Positions 1-7,058 of a stretch of DNA of 64,000 nt are shown here, piece after piece. The DNA comes from DATAOG01 sp963782885 (lineage in GTDB: Bacteria; Pseudomonadota; Alphaproteobacteria; Geminicoccales; Geminicoccaceae), in assembly GCA_963782885.1 (NCBI GenBank), contig CAWALL010000006.1:124001-188000 (forward strand). Reading direction: 5' to 3'. Under the pieces are notes generated by a model. The model ran no database searches, had not been told where the DNA came from, and worked only from the letters and a program-made list of their open reading frames with translations. The translations under genes were made by a program, and so were the position numbers. The number at the start of each line of letters is the position of its first letter. Positions within the stretch are counted from its first letter, which is position 1.

Positions 1-1
1 A

Positions 2-151
2 CCCAATTACGGCACGTGGTATTCCAGGCCTGGCGCCAAAATCCTCGCCAGATTAGCCGGTGATCCGGCATGGCGTCGGCAGCCGTTGCAGCCGATCAAC
101 TTGGTATCAGGCCAGCGCGTCCGCACCCAACGAGGTATTCTGCTGACGTGA
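2..151 (+). CDS. Possible C-terminal end of a truncated gene
   Basis: An open frame enters from the left edge and runs 49 codons to a TGA at 149-151. It contains a plausible coding stretch (GTWYSRPGAKILARLAGDP). No start is visible because the gene would begin outside the window, and no family is recognised. The opposite strand also has a partly open frame here, so strand choice is an inference from amino-acid composition. Treat as tentative. Confidence 0.25.
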   Translation, partial: PNYGTWYSRPGAKILARLAGDPAWRRQPLQPINLVSGQRVRTQRGILLT

Positions 152-317
152 TGAAATAGCGCGCATTGAGCCGCTATCTTCGGTCGCGCTCAGCGATGAC
201 CATTTGGAATCGTCAGAATCGGTCATTGCGCCACCGGGGCTTACGCTTGAGCGGTTTCGCGAGGTCCTGACCGCCGGCGCAAGTGATGGGCTGGAAGGGA
301 AATACGATCGCGGCTTG

Positions 318-334
318 CGCCCTTGAAAAGGGCG
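318..334. terminator. Short hairpin with A/T-rich tail
   Basis: A perfect 7-bp inverted repeat (CGCCCTT at 318-324, AAGGGCG at 328-334) with a 3-nt loop is followed by ATATTT. It lies in the 324-bp stretch (152-475) that otherwise shows no convincing gene. It could be a Rho-independent terminator for DNA to the left. The A/T-rich DNA between about 360 and 420 probably carries the promoter of the gene at 476. Confidence 0.35.
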
Positions 335-475
335 ATATTTCGGAACAAATCGGAATGTCAACTGTTTTATATTTTTTAGTCCTGCTTGCAAAAATTGCCT
401 CGATGTTCATCTTATTAAGAGAACCTTGCCAAAAAAGCCCCCTCGACCCGAGGCGGCACAACCAGGGAGGTTCCA

Positions 476-919
476 ATGATAGACAAGAAGTTGAATCTGG
501 CCCAACGCTGGGATCGTGTCCAACCGACCAAAGGCATCGTCGCCTGGGGCGTGATCGCCGGGGCGGTGGCGACCATGGTGATCGGCTTTTCCTGGGGCGG
601 CTGGGTCACCGGCGGCAGCGTCCGGGCGTTGACCGAAAAGGCGGCGCAGAGCGCGCATCAGGAGCTCGCGGCGGCGGTCTGCGCCAATCGCTTTGCGGCA
701 TTGCCGGACGCGCACGCCCAGCTCGCGGCGCTCAAGGACATCACCAGCTCCTATCAGCGCGGCAAGTTCGTCGAGGAGGGCGGCTGGGCGGTCATGCCGG
801 GCGCCAGCAGCGCCGATCGCCTGGACGCGAACGCCTGCGCCGACGGCCTGCTCAAGCTCGAGCTGCCGCCGCTCGCCGAAGCCGCGCAGGCCACCCCGCA
901 GCCGACCGTGGCGCAGTAG
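476..919 (+). CDS. Single-pass membrane protein, hypothetical
   Basis: A 147-residue protein that I cannot assign to a named family. Residues 1-20 are hydrophilic and basic, 21-41 form a Gly/Ala-rich transmembrane segment (IVAWGVIAGAVATMVIGF), and the rest is predicted to be periplasmic with a helical start. Two cysteines, near residues 69 and 121, could form a disulphide outside the cytoplasm. The tail is Pro/Ala-rich. The start is well supported: GGGAGG sits six bases upstream of the ATG. The gene stands alone, with an A/T-rich upstream region. Function unknown; the N-in, C-out topology is inferred from the positive N-terminus. Confidence 0.7.
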   Translation: MIDKKLNLAQRWDRVQPTKGIVAWGVIAGAVATMVIGFSWGGWVTGGSVRALTEKAAQSAHQELAAAVCANRFAALPDAHAQLAALKDITSSYQRGKFVEEGGWAVMPGASSADRLDANACADGLLKLELPPLAEAAQATPQPTVAQ

Positions 920-1100
920 ACCCCGCGCCGGCCACGGCCCCGCGCTGGGCCGGCGGCCGGCGATCGGTCCGGCAACGGCAGTCCGGGCTGCGCGCGGCGT
1001 CCGCAGTCGGCCTCGCAACCGCGGCGGCCCACCGGCTTGACGCGGCGGTGCGCGGAGACCCAAATGGTCAGTACGGAATGGCCATTTGGCGGGCGGCCCC

Positions 1101-1364
1101 ATGGATGACGTTCTGCGCGTCAGCGCGACCGAGTTCAAGGCGCGCTGCCTGGCGATCTTCAAGGATCTCGAGGCGCGGCGCCTCGCGCGCGTGCTGGTCA
1201 CGCGCCGCGGCCGGCCGGTCGCCGAGTTGACGCCGCCGCGCACAACGTTGCCGACGCTCTGGGGCGCGCATCGCGGCTCGGTCAAGGTCATGCCCGGGGT
1301 CGACCTGACCAAGCCGGTGGTCGACGAAGCGCTCGACGCCGCGACCGGAATCCTGCACCGCTGA
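1101..1364 (+). CDS. Phd/YefM-type antitoxin, orphan
   Basis: An 87-residue protein with the Phd/YefM fold signature: an N-terminal strand and helix (VSATEFKARCLAIFKDLE) followed by a beta segment ending RVLVTRRGRPVAELTP. Phd-family antitoxins bind DNA with the N-terminal half and block a partner toxin with the C-terminal tail. The ATG at 1101 fits the family length better than a TTG at 1086. Normally a Doc, RelE or PIN toxin gene follows directly. Here only 68 bp separate the stop from a HicB-type gene, and that gap contains a hairpin rather than a toxin. It is therefore an orphan antitoxin, either a remnant or a solitary repressor. Confidence 0.7.
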   Translation: MDDVLRVSATEFKARCLAIFKDLEARRLARVLVTRRGRPVAELTPPRTTLPTLWGAHRGSVKVMPGVDLTKPVVDEALDAATGILHR

Positions 1365-1375
1365 TGCTCCCTGTT

Positions 1376-1401
1376 GACCGAGATCCTGCGCAATCTCGGT
1401 C
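1376..1401 (+). terminator. Terminator-like hairpin after the Phd gene
   Basis: A perfect 9-bp inverted repeat, GACCGAGAT (1376-1384) and ATCTCGGTC (1393-1401), with an 8-nt loop begins 11 bp after the Phd-type stop codon. The downstream T run is weak (TTACG). It probably ends the antitoxin transcript and separates it from the HicB-type gene. Confidence 0.5.
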
Positions 1402-1432
1402 TTACGAGACGCCACCTGCCCTGAGGCGAGCG

Positions 1433-1853
1433 ATGACCCACGCCTTCCCCTACGCGGTTCGAGCCCGAAGATTCCGGCGGCGTGCTGGTGCAGTTCGTCG
1501 ACGTTCCCGAGGCCCACACTTCAGGCGCGAACGGAGCGGCCGCCGGCGAGCAGGCGCTCGACTGCCTGATCGCGGCGCTCGGCGGCTACGTCAAGCTGGC
1601 GCGCCCGAGGAGCCCGGCGCGCGGTCGACCGGTCGCCATCCTGCCGCCCCTGGTCGCGGCCAAGCTCGCGCTGTACGAGGCGATGCGCGCGCAAGACATC
1701 ACCCGGACCGACCTCGCCCATCGGCTCGGCCCGTCGGAAAACGCCGTCCGCCGCCTGTGCGATCTCGGCCGCCGCTCGCATATCCACCAGATCGACCGTG
1801 CTCTCGCTGCCCTCGCCAAGCGCCTCGGGGTGCGCGTGCTGGAGCCGGCATGA
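1433..1853 (+). pseudogene. HicB-type antitoxin with a 5' frameshift
   Basis: The main frame, open up to 1853, reads FEPEDSGGVLVQFVDVPEA. This is the usual HicB opening (FEP-D-GG-V-F-D-PEA). It continues through a C-terminal helix-turn-helix (ITRTDLAHRLGPSENAVRRL). The natural ATG at 1433, preceded by AGGCGAG, encodes MTHAFPYAVR in a different frame. The two frames meet at about 1455-1460, as if five bases had been lost between the Tyr-Ala-Val-Arg and Phe-Glu-Pro codons. A GTG at 1482 could still start a shortened product of 123 residues. No HicA toxin gene is visible on either side. Either a decayed antitoxin or a sequencing error. Confidence 0.6.
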
Positions 1854-1985
1854 TCGCTCGTTGCCAAGGCCCAAACGCCATTTTCGAAGCACGCCTTTGC
1901 AGGCTGTGCCCGGCGCTCCCAGCGAGTGACGCAACGCGAGCGCGTGGTTGCGCCGGGCGCACACGATGCGCTAAATTGGCCTTCC

Positions 1986-2674
1986 CTAGATGTGAGCCTG
2001 AGTCACGTACGGCGGGAGCACGCGGGGCGCTTCGCATGGGCTCGTAGGAGAGCCGGAAAGATGAGCCTTCGAGATACTCCAGCAAAATCCCCCGCGCTGC
2101 CGGTGTAGATGGTCCGCGAGGATATCCAAAGTGTGATCGATCGTCGCCTCCGCACGGCCGCTGCAGAGCGCATAGAGGAGCTCGTTCAAAGCGTACCCGG
2201 TAGAGTCCAGCACTACCTTGAGTGGAATGCGGACTACGCGCTCCTTGGTCTCCATCCCACATCCGAGTCCGCACAGATCGAAAATCGAATTCGCCGATTT
2301 GGTCAGGGCTTCCCTGGCTTGTTTAACATCAACGGGATTCCGCGCCCCCATGACGTTCGTCCGGAAGCTCGGAACGAGCTGGCTTTCATCGGGGGGGCTC
2401 CCAGTTTCTCGACGTGGTCCACTACTGATGCGCGGCGAGGCGCCATTTGCTTCCGGCATTGTAACCGACTGTTTCGCTCGCATAGAGAGGGATACCTCCA
2501 TCGTACTTTCTCAGCTCGTCATGAAGCACAAAACGAGCATCGACTAAATTCAAGTATAGATTGCATTTTGTTTATATAGTTGGCCTTGGCAACGAGATTT
2601 CTCAGTATGACTTCATCGAGGAGTTTGAGAGGGTTGTTGTATCTTTATTTCGGGCCATACGCCAGCGCGATTGA
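1986..2674. other. Mosaic of short coding remnants, A/T-richer than its surroundings
   Basis: No intact gene can be defended here, but three fragments look like real protein. (1) Minus strand, about 2090-2360, contains RIPLKVVLDSTGYALNELL and a helical continuation ending ILADHL; its codons favour G/C in third position. (2) Minus strand 2422-2553, about 43 residues, contains DARFVLHDELRKYDGGIPLY and ends at a TAG. It overlaps fragment 1's upstream frame, so a frameshift may separate them. (3) Plus strand, ending at the TGA 2672-2674, contains FVYIVGLGNEISQYDFIEE. None is recognised. The block adjoins the broken nuclease gene and is probably part of the same imported or decaying island. Confidence 0.35.
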
Positions 2675-2952
2675 GAATCGTCACATTCCTGGCAACCAGA
2701 TTGCTGAAGCTTCCTCCTCCTGACGCGAGTGCCAAACTCGCCGAGTTAATCGATGGTGACACTCGTCGCGAACTTGAATGCAGACGGTTCCTTGTATATA
2801 TAGCCGATTTACTTTGCGGTGAAATACCAAATCAACTTTTACGAATCGGATGCGAAGATCCAACGAGATTCGGTCCTTCAGACTTCGTCGTGTCAGCAGA
2901 AATATCACACGGAGGGGTCTCGGAACGGATAGCTTATGTTTGGGAGCTCAAA

Positions 2953-4875
2953 CCGATCTTCGACACCGCGATCTGAGAAAGATCGGATTCTCAGACGCTT
3001 ACAGCGCGCGAGAATGGGCTTAGCACTACAAGAGGGCGGGTTCGGCGGGAGTGTCGTCGGGCTGGGAGGCGGCGTCGCGGAGGTTCGGCGGCAGCGCGAC
3101 GCGCAGCGTCTGGAAGAGCTTGCCGGCCGAGCCGGCGGTCGGGGTACGGAGAACGAACCGTTTGCCGTCCTGCTCGACCTCGACCTCCTGGAGACGATCC
3201 AGGTCGCGCAGGACGTCGGCCCATTCGAAGTCGAGGCCGGCTGCCGCCAGGCGATCGCGGAGCGCCTTCTGCAGCACCAGGGCGAGGAACGAACAGAACA
3301 CGTGGCCGCGGATGGTCGCGTCGCGTTTGTGGAAGATCGGCCGGGTCGCCAGCAGGGATTTGGCGCTTCGGAACAGCTGCTCGACCCCCTGCAGCTCGCG
3401 GTAGCGCAGCATCGCCTGGAGGGGGTCGAGCGTGGTGTTGGTGCGTAAGACGAAGATCCCGTCGAAGCGCGCGTCCTCGGCGATCCGCGCTTCGTCGATC
3501 GCAAAGCCGACCTCAGGCGCCTTCAGAAAGCGCCGGTAGCCGCGGTTGCCGACCAGCGCCTTGTCGCCGTGCCGGAGTGCTCGGCGCAGGCTGGCCACGA
3601 TCGCCTCCCGGTCGGCGGCGTCCTTCTCCGCCTCGGCCAGGTTGCGACAGACGATGTAGCGGCGGCCGCCGAGGGTTACCGCCTTGGCCTCGAGTTCGGT
3701 GTCCGGTCGACTCTGGCGCGGGATGGTGAGCGGGACAAACGGGCCGTCGTCGTCCAGCACCAGGGTGCGAACCTCCTTGGTGGTCCGTTCGCGGACCCCG
3801 AGCACGTACTCGAGGCCGCGCGCCTCCAGAGCGGCGAGGGTCTGGGCGCTGATCATCCCGCGATCGGCCACCACGCACACCCGAGCGATCCCGAACCGCC
3901 GGCGCAGGCGGTCGACCACCGGGATCAGGGCCGTGACGTCGGTGGTGTTGCCCGGCCACATCTCGCAGCAGAGCGGCCGGCCACGTTGATCCATGACCAC
4001 GGCGACGACCATCTGCATCAGGTCGGGCCGGTGGTCCTTGGAGTGGCCCCGCTGGCCGAGGGTCTCGCCGCCCGCGCCCTCGAAGTAGAGACTGGTGGTG
4101 TCCATGAAGACCACCGACAGCTCGCTGAACAGGTCGCGGCGGGCTTCGAACAGCCGCTCCTCCACCATATCCTTGAGGCAGCGCGGGGCGAATGGCGTGC
4201 GGTCCGTCTGCTCGGCGTCCGGCAGCTCCGCGCCGAGCCAGCCCATCGCCCGGTAGAGATGGTGCAGCGCGAGGTCGTCGGTGCCGTCGATCCGGTAGTC
4301 TTCGCGCCAGGCATCGGCCGAGCGGTCCGAGCCCGAGACCATCAGCCGGTGAAGCACGGTGAGGAAACACGCGCGTTCGAGTGAGAAGCCGAAGCCGCGC
4401 TCGGCGGCCAAGCCCTCGATCACGGCCCGGCAGCCGGTCTCACGCCAGAGCCGCTCGAAGGCGAGCGGCGGTCCGATCCGGTGAGTAGCGAGCGCCGGCA
4501 CGCTGCCCTGGTCGAGCAGCGAGAGAACCATCGAGCGCTGCGCCATGCGGGCGGCGGAACGGGCGAGCCGATCGAGGTCGCCGTTCGCGTCGACGGCTTC
4601 CTTGCGGCCGAGGTTCTTGATGATCCGCTGCTTGGTACGGCCACCCTCGCGGACGCTCTCGACCAGGTAGAGGTAGCGGTAGGGGCCGATCTGCTTCTCG
4701 CGGACGAACATGCCGCAAAGCAGCACACGAACCGGCCAAAATGTCAATATAAAAGCGCTCTCTAGAGCTATTATTTAGCAGCACATCCCTTCACCGCCGC
4801 CGGTCTCGCTTCAACAAAATCAATCAATTGGCGGCCAAAACCGCCCGATCTCCCCCGCCCACTGTCGAAGATCGG
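2953..4875 (-). mobile_element. IS1634-family insertion sequence, complete
   Basis: A 1923-bp element bounded by perfect 13-bp inverted repeats, CCGATCTTCGACA at 2953-2965 and its complement at 4863-4875. It is flanked by a 5-bp direct duplication, TCAAA, at 2948-2952 and 4876-4880. One transposase gene fills most of it, on the minus strand. A second small inverted repeat (CTGAGAA/TTCTCAG, 2973-2994) lies just inside the left end. The exact ends and clean duplication indicate a simple, fairly recent transposition into the nuclease gene. Confidence 0.9.
3026..4711 (-). CDS. IS1634-family DDE transposase
   Basis: A 561-residue transposase of the IS4 superfamily, IS1634 branch. The N-terminus (MFVREKQIGPYRYLYLVES) is typical of this branch and identifies the ATG at 4711 as the start rather than the in-frame start at 4747. 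The RNase H-like catalytic triad can be placed: first Asp in VFMDTTSLYFEG, second Asp in VVADRGMIS, and the Glu in GVEQLFRSAKS, followed by a C-terminal helical region. The frame is uninterrupted and of full family length, so the protein may be active. It excises and inserts the element by cutting at the 13-bp inverted repeats. It is the only gene of the element. Confidence 0.9.
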   Translation of the reverse strand: MFVREKQIGPYRYLYLVESVREGGRTKQRIIKNLGRKEAVDANGDLDRLARSAARMAQRSMVLSLLDQGSVPALATHRIGPPLAFERLWRETGCRAVIEGLAAERGFGFSLERACFLTVLHRLMVSGSDRSADAWREDYRIDGTDDLALHHLYRAMGWLGAELPDAEQTDRTPFAPRCLKDMVEERLFEARRDLFSELSVVFMDTTSLYFEGAGGETLGQRGHSKDHRPDLMQMVVAVVMDQRGRPLCCEMWPGNTTDVTALIPVVDRLRRRFGIARVCVVADRGMISAQTLAALEARGLEYVLGVRERTTKEVRTLVLDDDGPFVPLTIPRQSRPDTELEAKAVTLGGRRYIVCRNLAEAEKDAADREAIVASLRRALRHGDKALVGNRGYRRFLKAPEVGFAIDEARIAEDARFDGIFVLRTNTTLDPLQAMLRYRELQGVEQLFRSAKSLLATRPIFHKRDATIRGHVFCSFLALVLQKALRDRLAAAGLDFEWADVLRDLDRLQEVEVEQDGKRFVLRTPTAGSAGKLFQTLRVALPPNLRDAASQPDDTPAEPALL

Positions 4876-5057
4876 TCAAAGCGCCACAAATATATTTATA
4901 CGAAATCGACGACAATCAGCGAAGGTTCCGGCCGACGATCGAGCTTGTAAAGGCGGAAACGCAGCTTCTGCACTACGTCTCTGAATACCAAGATAGCAGA
5001 GCTTTCAAAGAATATTATAAACTCTCGCCCAGCTCCAAAATTCGACCTGCTGGGATC

Positions 5058-5111
5058 TTAATAGGCGCCCTCGTCGTCGTCGCTACAGAACACCTCGACC
5101 AGGTACTTCAT
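5058..5111 (-). pseudogene. HicB-type antitoxin, N-terminal scrap
   Basis: Seventeen codons, MKYLVEVFCSDDDEGAY, then a TAA. This matches the usual first strand of HicB-family antitoxins (MKYLVEVF-S-DEDEG-Y). It is cut off exactly where similarity of the plus-strand nuclease gene ends, so the boundary at about 5057 looks like a recombination junction between two unrelated genes. The remainder of the antitoxin is absent. Confidence 0.4.
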
Positions 5112-5438
5112 CGGTTCGATCCGTACTTCTCGATCATCCGCGTCAGCTGCCGGGCCTGATAGGGAGCGCCTGGGCGGGGGCGGGTTCCTGCATCGCTCGA
5201 ATCGCGTCATCGAAACGTGGGACGATCTCATCACGAGGCGATTTCCGGCGCCAGAGGTTTCCACCGGCGCGCGCGGCCATCTCTGGCTCGCCGAACGGGG
5301 TGGTGATGGCACGAATTTGGCGCATGCCGTCGCCTGCCCCAAGGCCGCCTGTCAATGGAGTCTCCAGATCGGATGGACCTGAAATCAATCGCATTGCCTG
5401 CCGAAGCCCAGCGCAGCGGCCACTTAGCGAAATTCGGC

Positions 5439-5474
5439 ATCAATGATGATCATTGATTTTGAATCAACTTGATT
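5439..5474. promoter_or_regulatory. Two adjacent operator-like palindromes
   Basis: ATCAATGAT (5439-5447) and ATCATTGAT (5449-5457) form a 9-bp inverted repeat around one base. Four bases later AATCAA (5462-5467) and TTGATT (5469-5474) form a 6-bp inverted repeat around one base. Such paired dyads in an A/T-rich patch are typical of repressor operators, for example of toxin-antitoxin promoters. The broken HicB fragment reads away from this site at 5111. Which regulator binds is unknown. Confidence 0.4.
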
Positions 5475-5553
5475 GATTGGCGGCCGCCTGGCCGCGACGA
5501 CTTCGGGGCGAGCGCACGGATGTGACGCATGCGAAGTCCTCGATGCAACACTC

Positions 5554-5605
5554 ATGCGCCACTCCGAACTATTAGATGCGCCATATGTAGATGAAAGTGG
5601 CGCAT
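5554..5605. repeat. Three copies of an 8-bp motif, two direct and one inverted
   Basis: ATGCGCCA occurs at 5554-5561 and 5576-5583, a spacing of 22 bp or about two helical turns. It occurs inverted (TGGCGCAT) at 5598-5605. The second and third copies extend to a perfect 9-bp inverted repeat (5575-5583, 5598-5606). No gene is supported between 5160 and 5696, so this may be a protein-binding array or a leftover of a former promoter. Confidence 0.35.
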
Positions 5606-5696
5606 CAAGAGTAGAATCATTCCTAACTGTACTTGAGCTGTGGCTCGATGATGGGACAATGATTCAGGCAGATGACGGTCCATCGGAGAATATGCT

Positions 5697-7055
5697 TCAG
5701 GTCGGCAGCGGCAGCTCTTGGGCGCGGAGGGCTTTGGTCTGGCGGCGCTCGAGCTTGGCGACGTCGAAGTTGTCGATCAGGCCCATAAACAGTTGATGCC
5801 AGTTGACCTCGGCCTGGAGGTGCATGAACACCGAGCCGAGGCCGATCGCGGCGCGATCCATCAGCACGAACTCGCGCGGCGGGGTGACGCCGCCGATCTC
5901 GCGCAGGCGCCTTTGCACGTTGAAGGCGACCTTGCGGCCGTAGGCGCCGGAATTGGTCTCCTCGATCAGCCGCGGCCGGTCCTCCATCAAAGGCGCATAG
6001 ACGAACGAGGCCCAGAGGTTGAGGGTGTCGATCACCTCCTTCCTGAGGTCGGCAAAGCCCCAGGTCTGGTAGGCGTGGACGGCGAGGTCGCGATCGCCTC
6101 GGACGAGCGCCCAGTAGAGGTCGATCACGCCCTGGACCAGCGACGGCTTGAACACCCGGATGCAGCCGAAGTCGATGAGGTTGATGCTCTGATCGGGCCT
6201 GGCGCTGTAGTTGCCGAGGTGCGGGTCGCCGTGGATCACCGCGTACTCGTAGAACGGCACGTACCAGGCGCGGAACATGTTGTAGGCCAGCCGGTTGCGC
6301 ACCGCCTGCGGCGCGTCGGTGAGCTCGAGCAGGCGGCGGCCGTCGAGCCAGGTCATGGTCAGAAGCCGGCCGGTCGAGAGCTCGGGCAGGACCTCGGGCA
6401 CCTGCACGCCGGACTCGCTCCGGAGCATGTGCCGGTAGAGCGCCATGTGCCTGGCCTCGCGCTCGTAGTCGAGCTCCTCGCGCAGGCGCTCGGCCAGCTC
6501 CTCGTAGATCCGGTCGGGATTGATCGAGCCGTCGTAGCGCCGGTAGATGCCGAACAGGAGACGCAGCTGGACGAGGTCGGCCTCGACCGCGCTCGCGATG
6601 TTCGGGTACTGCAGCTTGCAGGCGAGGAGGCGGCCGTCCCTGGCGCTCGCGCGGTGGACCTGGCCGAGCGAGGCGGCGGCGGCGGCGTCGAGCTCGAACT
6701 CGGCGAACCGGTTCTGCCAGCCGGGGCCGAGCTCGGCGGCCATGCGCCGGCGCACGAACGGCCGGCCCATGGCCGGCGCCTGGCTCTGCAGCTGGCCGAG
6801 CTCGGCCGCATACTCCTTGGGCAGGGCCTCGGGGATGGTCGCGAGCAGCTGGGCGACCTTCATCAAGGGGCCCTTGAGGCCGCCGAGCGCCGCCTTCAGC
6901 TCCTCGGCGTGGCTCGCGCGGTCGATCTTGAGGCCGAGGTAGCGGGCGCCGGCGATCCGGGCCGCGAGCCCGCCCATCGCCCCCGACACCTGGGCGTAGC
7001 GGCGGACCCGGCCGGACAGCGTGTTCTCGGACGGCGGGCTGGGGCGGGCGGCCAT
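5697..7055 (-). CDS. ABC1/UbiB-family atypical kinase
   Basis: A 452-residue member of the ABC1/ADCK/UbiB atypical kinase family, whose members support ubiquinone biosynthesis and lipid homeostasis. Visible motifs are a KxGQ-like segment with Ala for Gly (LMKVAQLLATIP), the Ala-rich loop (AAASLGQVHRA), the lysine of ACKLQYPN, the catalytic loop HGDPHLGNY (His near 275) and LIDFG. There is no C-terminal membrane pair like that of classical UbiB, so this is a soluble ABC1 protein. It starts 3 bp after the stop of the oligoendopeptidase gene on the same strand, so the two are very likely co-transcribed. Substrate cannot be deduced. The KxAQ variant is worth noting but also occurs in related proteins. 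Confidence 0.85.
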   Translation of the reverse strand: MAARPSPPSENTLSGRVRRYAQVSGAMGGLAARIAGARYLGLKIDRASHAEELKAALGGLKGPLMKVAQLLATIPEALPKEYAAELGQLQSQAPAMGRPFVRRRMAAELGPGWQNRFAEFELDAAAAASLGQVHRASARDGRLLACKLQYPNIASAVEADLVQLRLLFGIYRRYDGSINPDRIYEELAERLREELDYEREARHMALYRHMLRSESGVQVPEVLPELSTGRLLTMTWLDGRRLLELTDAPQAVRNRLAYNMFRAWYVPFYEYAVIHGDPHLGNYSARPDQSINLIDFGCIRVFKPSLVQGVIDLYWALVRGDRDLAVHAYQTWGFADLRKEVIDTLNLWASFVYAPLMEDRPRLIEETNSGAYGRKVAFNVQRRLREIGGVTPPREFVLMDRAAIGLGSVFMHLQAEVNWHQLFMGLIDNFDVAKLERRQTKALRAQELPLPT

Positions 7056-7058
7056 GCG

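Larger units (their letters stand above)
2671..5159 (+). pseudogene. Shedu-like (DUF4263-type) nuclease gene interrupted by an insertion sequence
   Basis: The left part (2671-2952) encodes a helix rich in charged residues, then RFGPSDFVVSAE and YVWELK. The right part (from 4881) resumes APQIYLYEIDDNQ and continues through TIELVKAETQLLHY. Removing 2953-4875 and one copy of the 5-bp duplication restores one continuous frame across the junction (VWELK-APQIYLYE). The Asp of SDF and the E-x-K of WELK match the PD-(D/E)XK nuclease core, and the text resembles DUF4263/SduA proteins of the Shedu anti-phage family. Similarity fades after about 5057, where a HicB-type fragment begins on the other strand, so the 3' end is probably also lost. 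The start near 2671 (TTG) is uncertain. Inactive as it stands. Confidence 0.65.
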
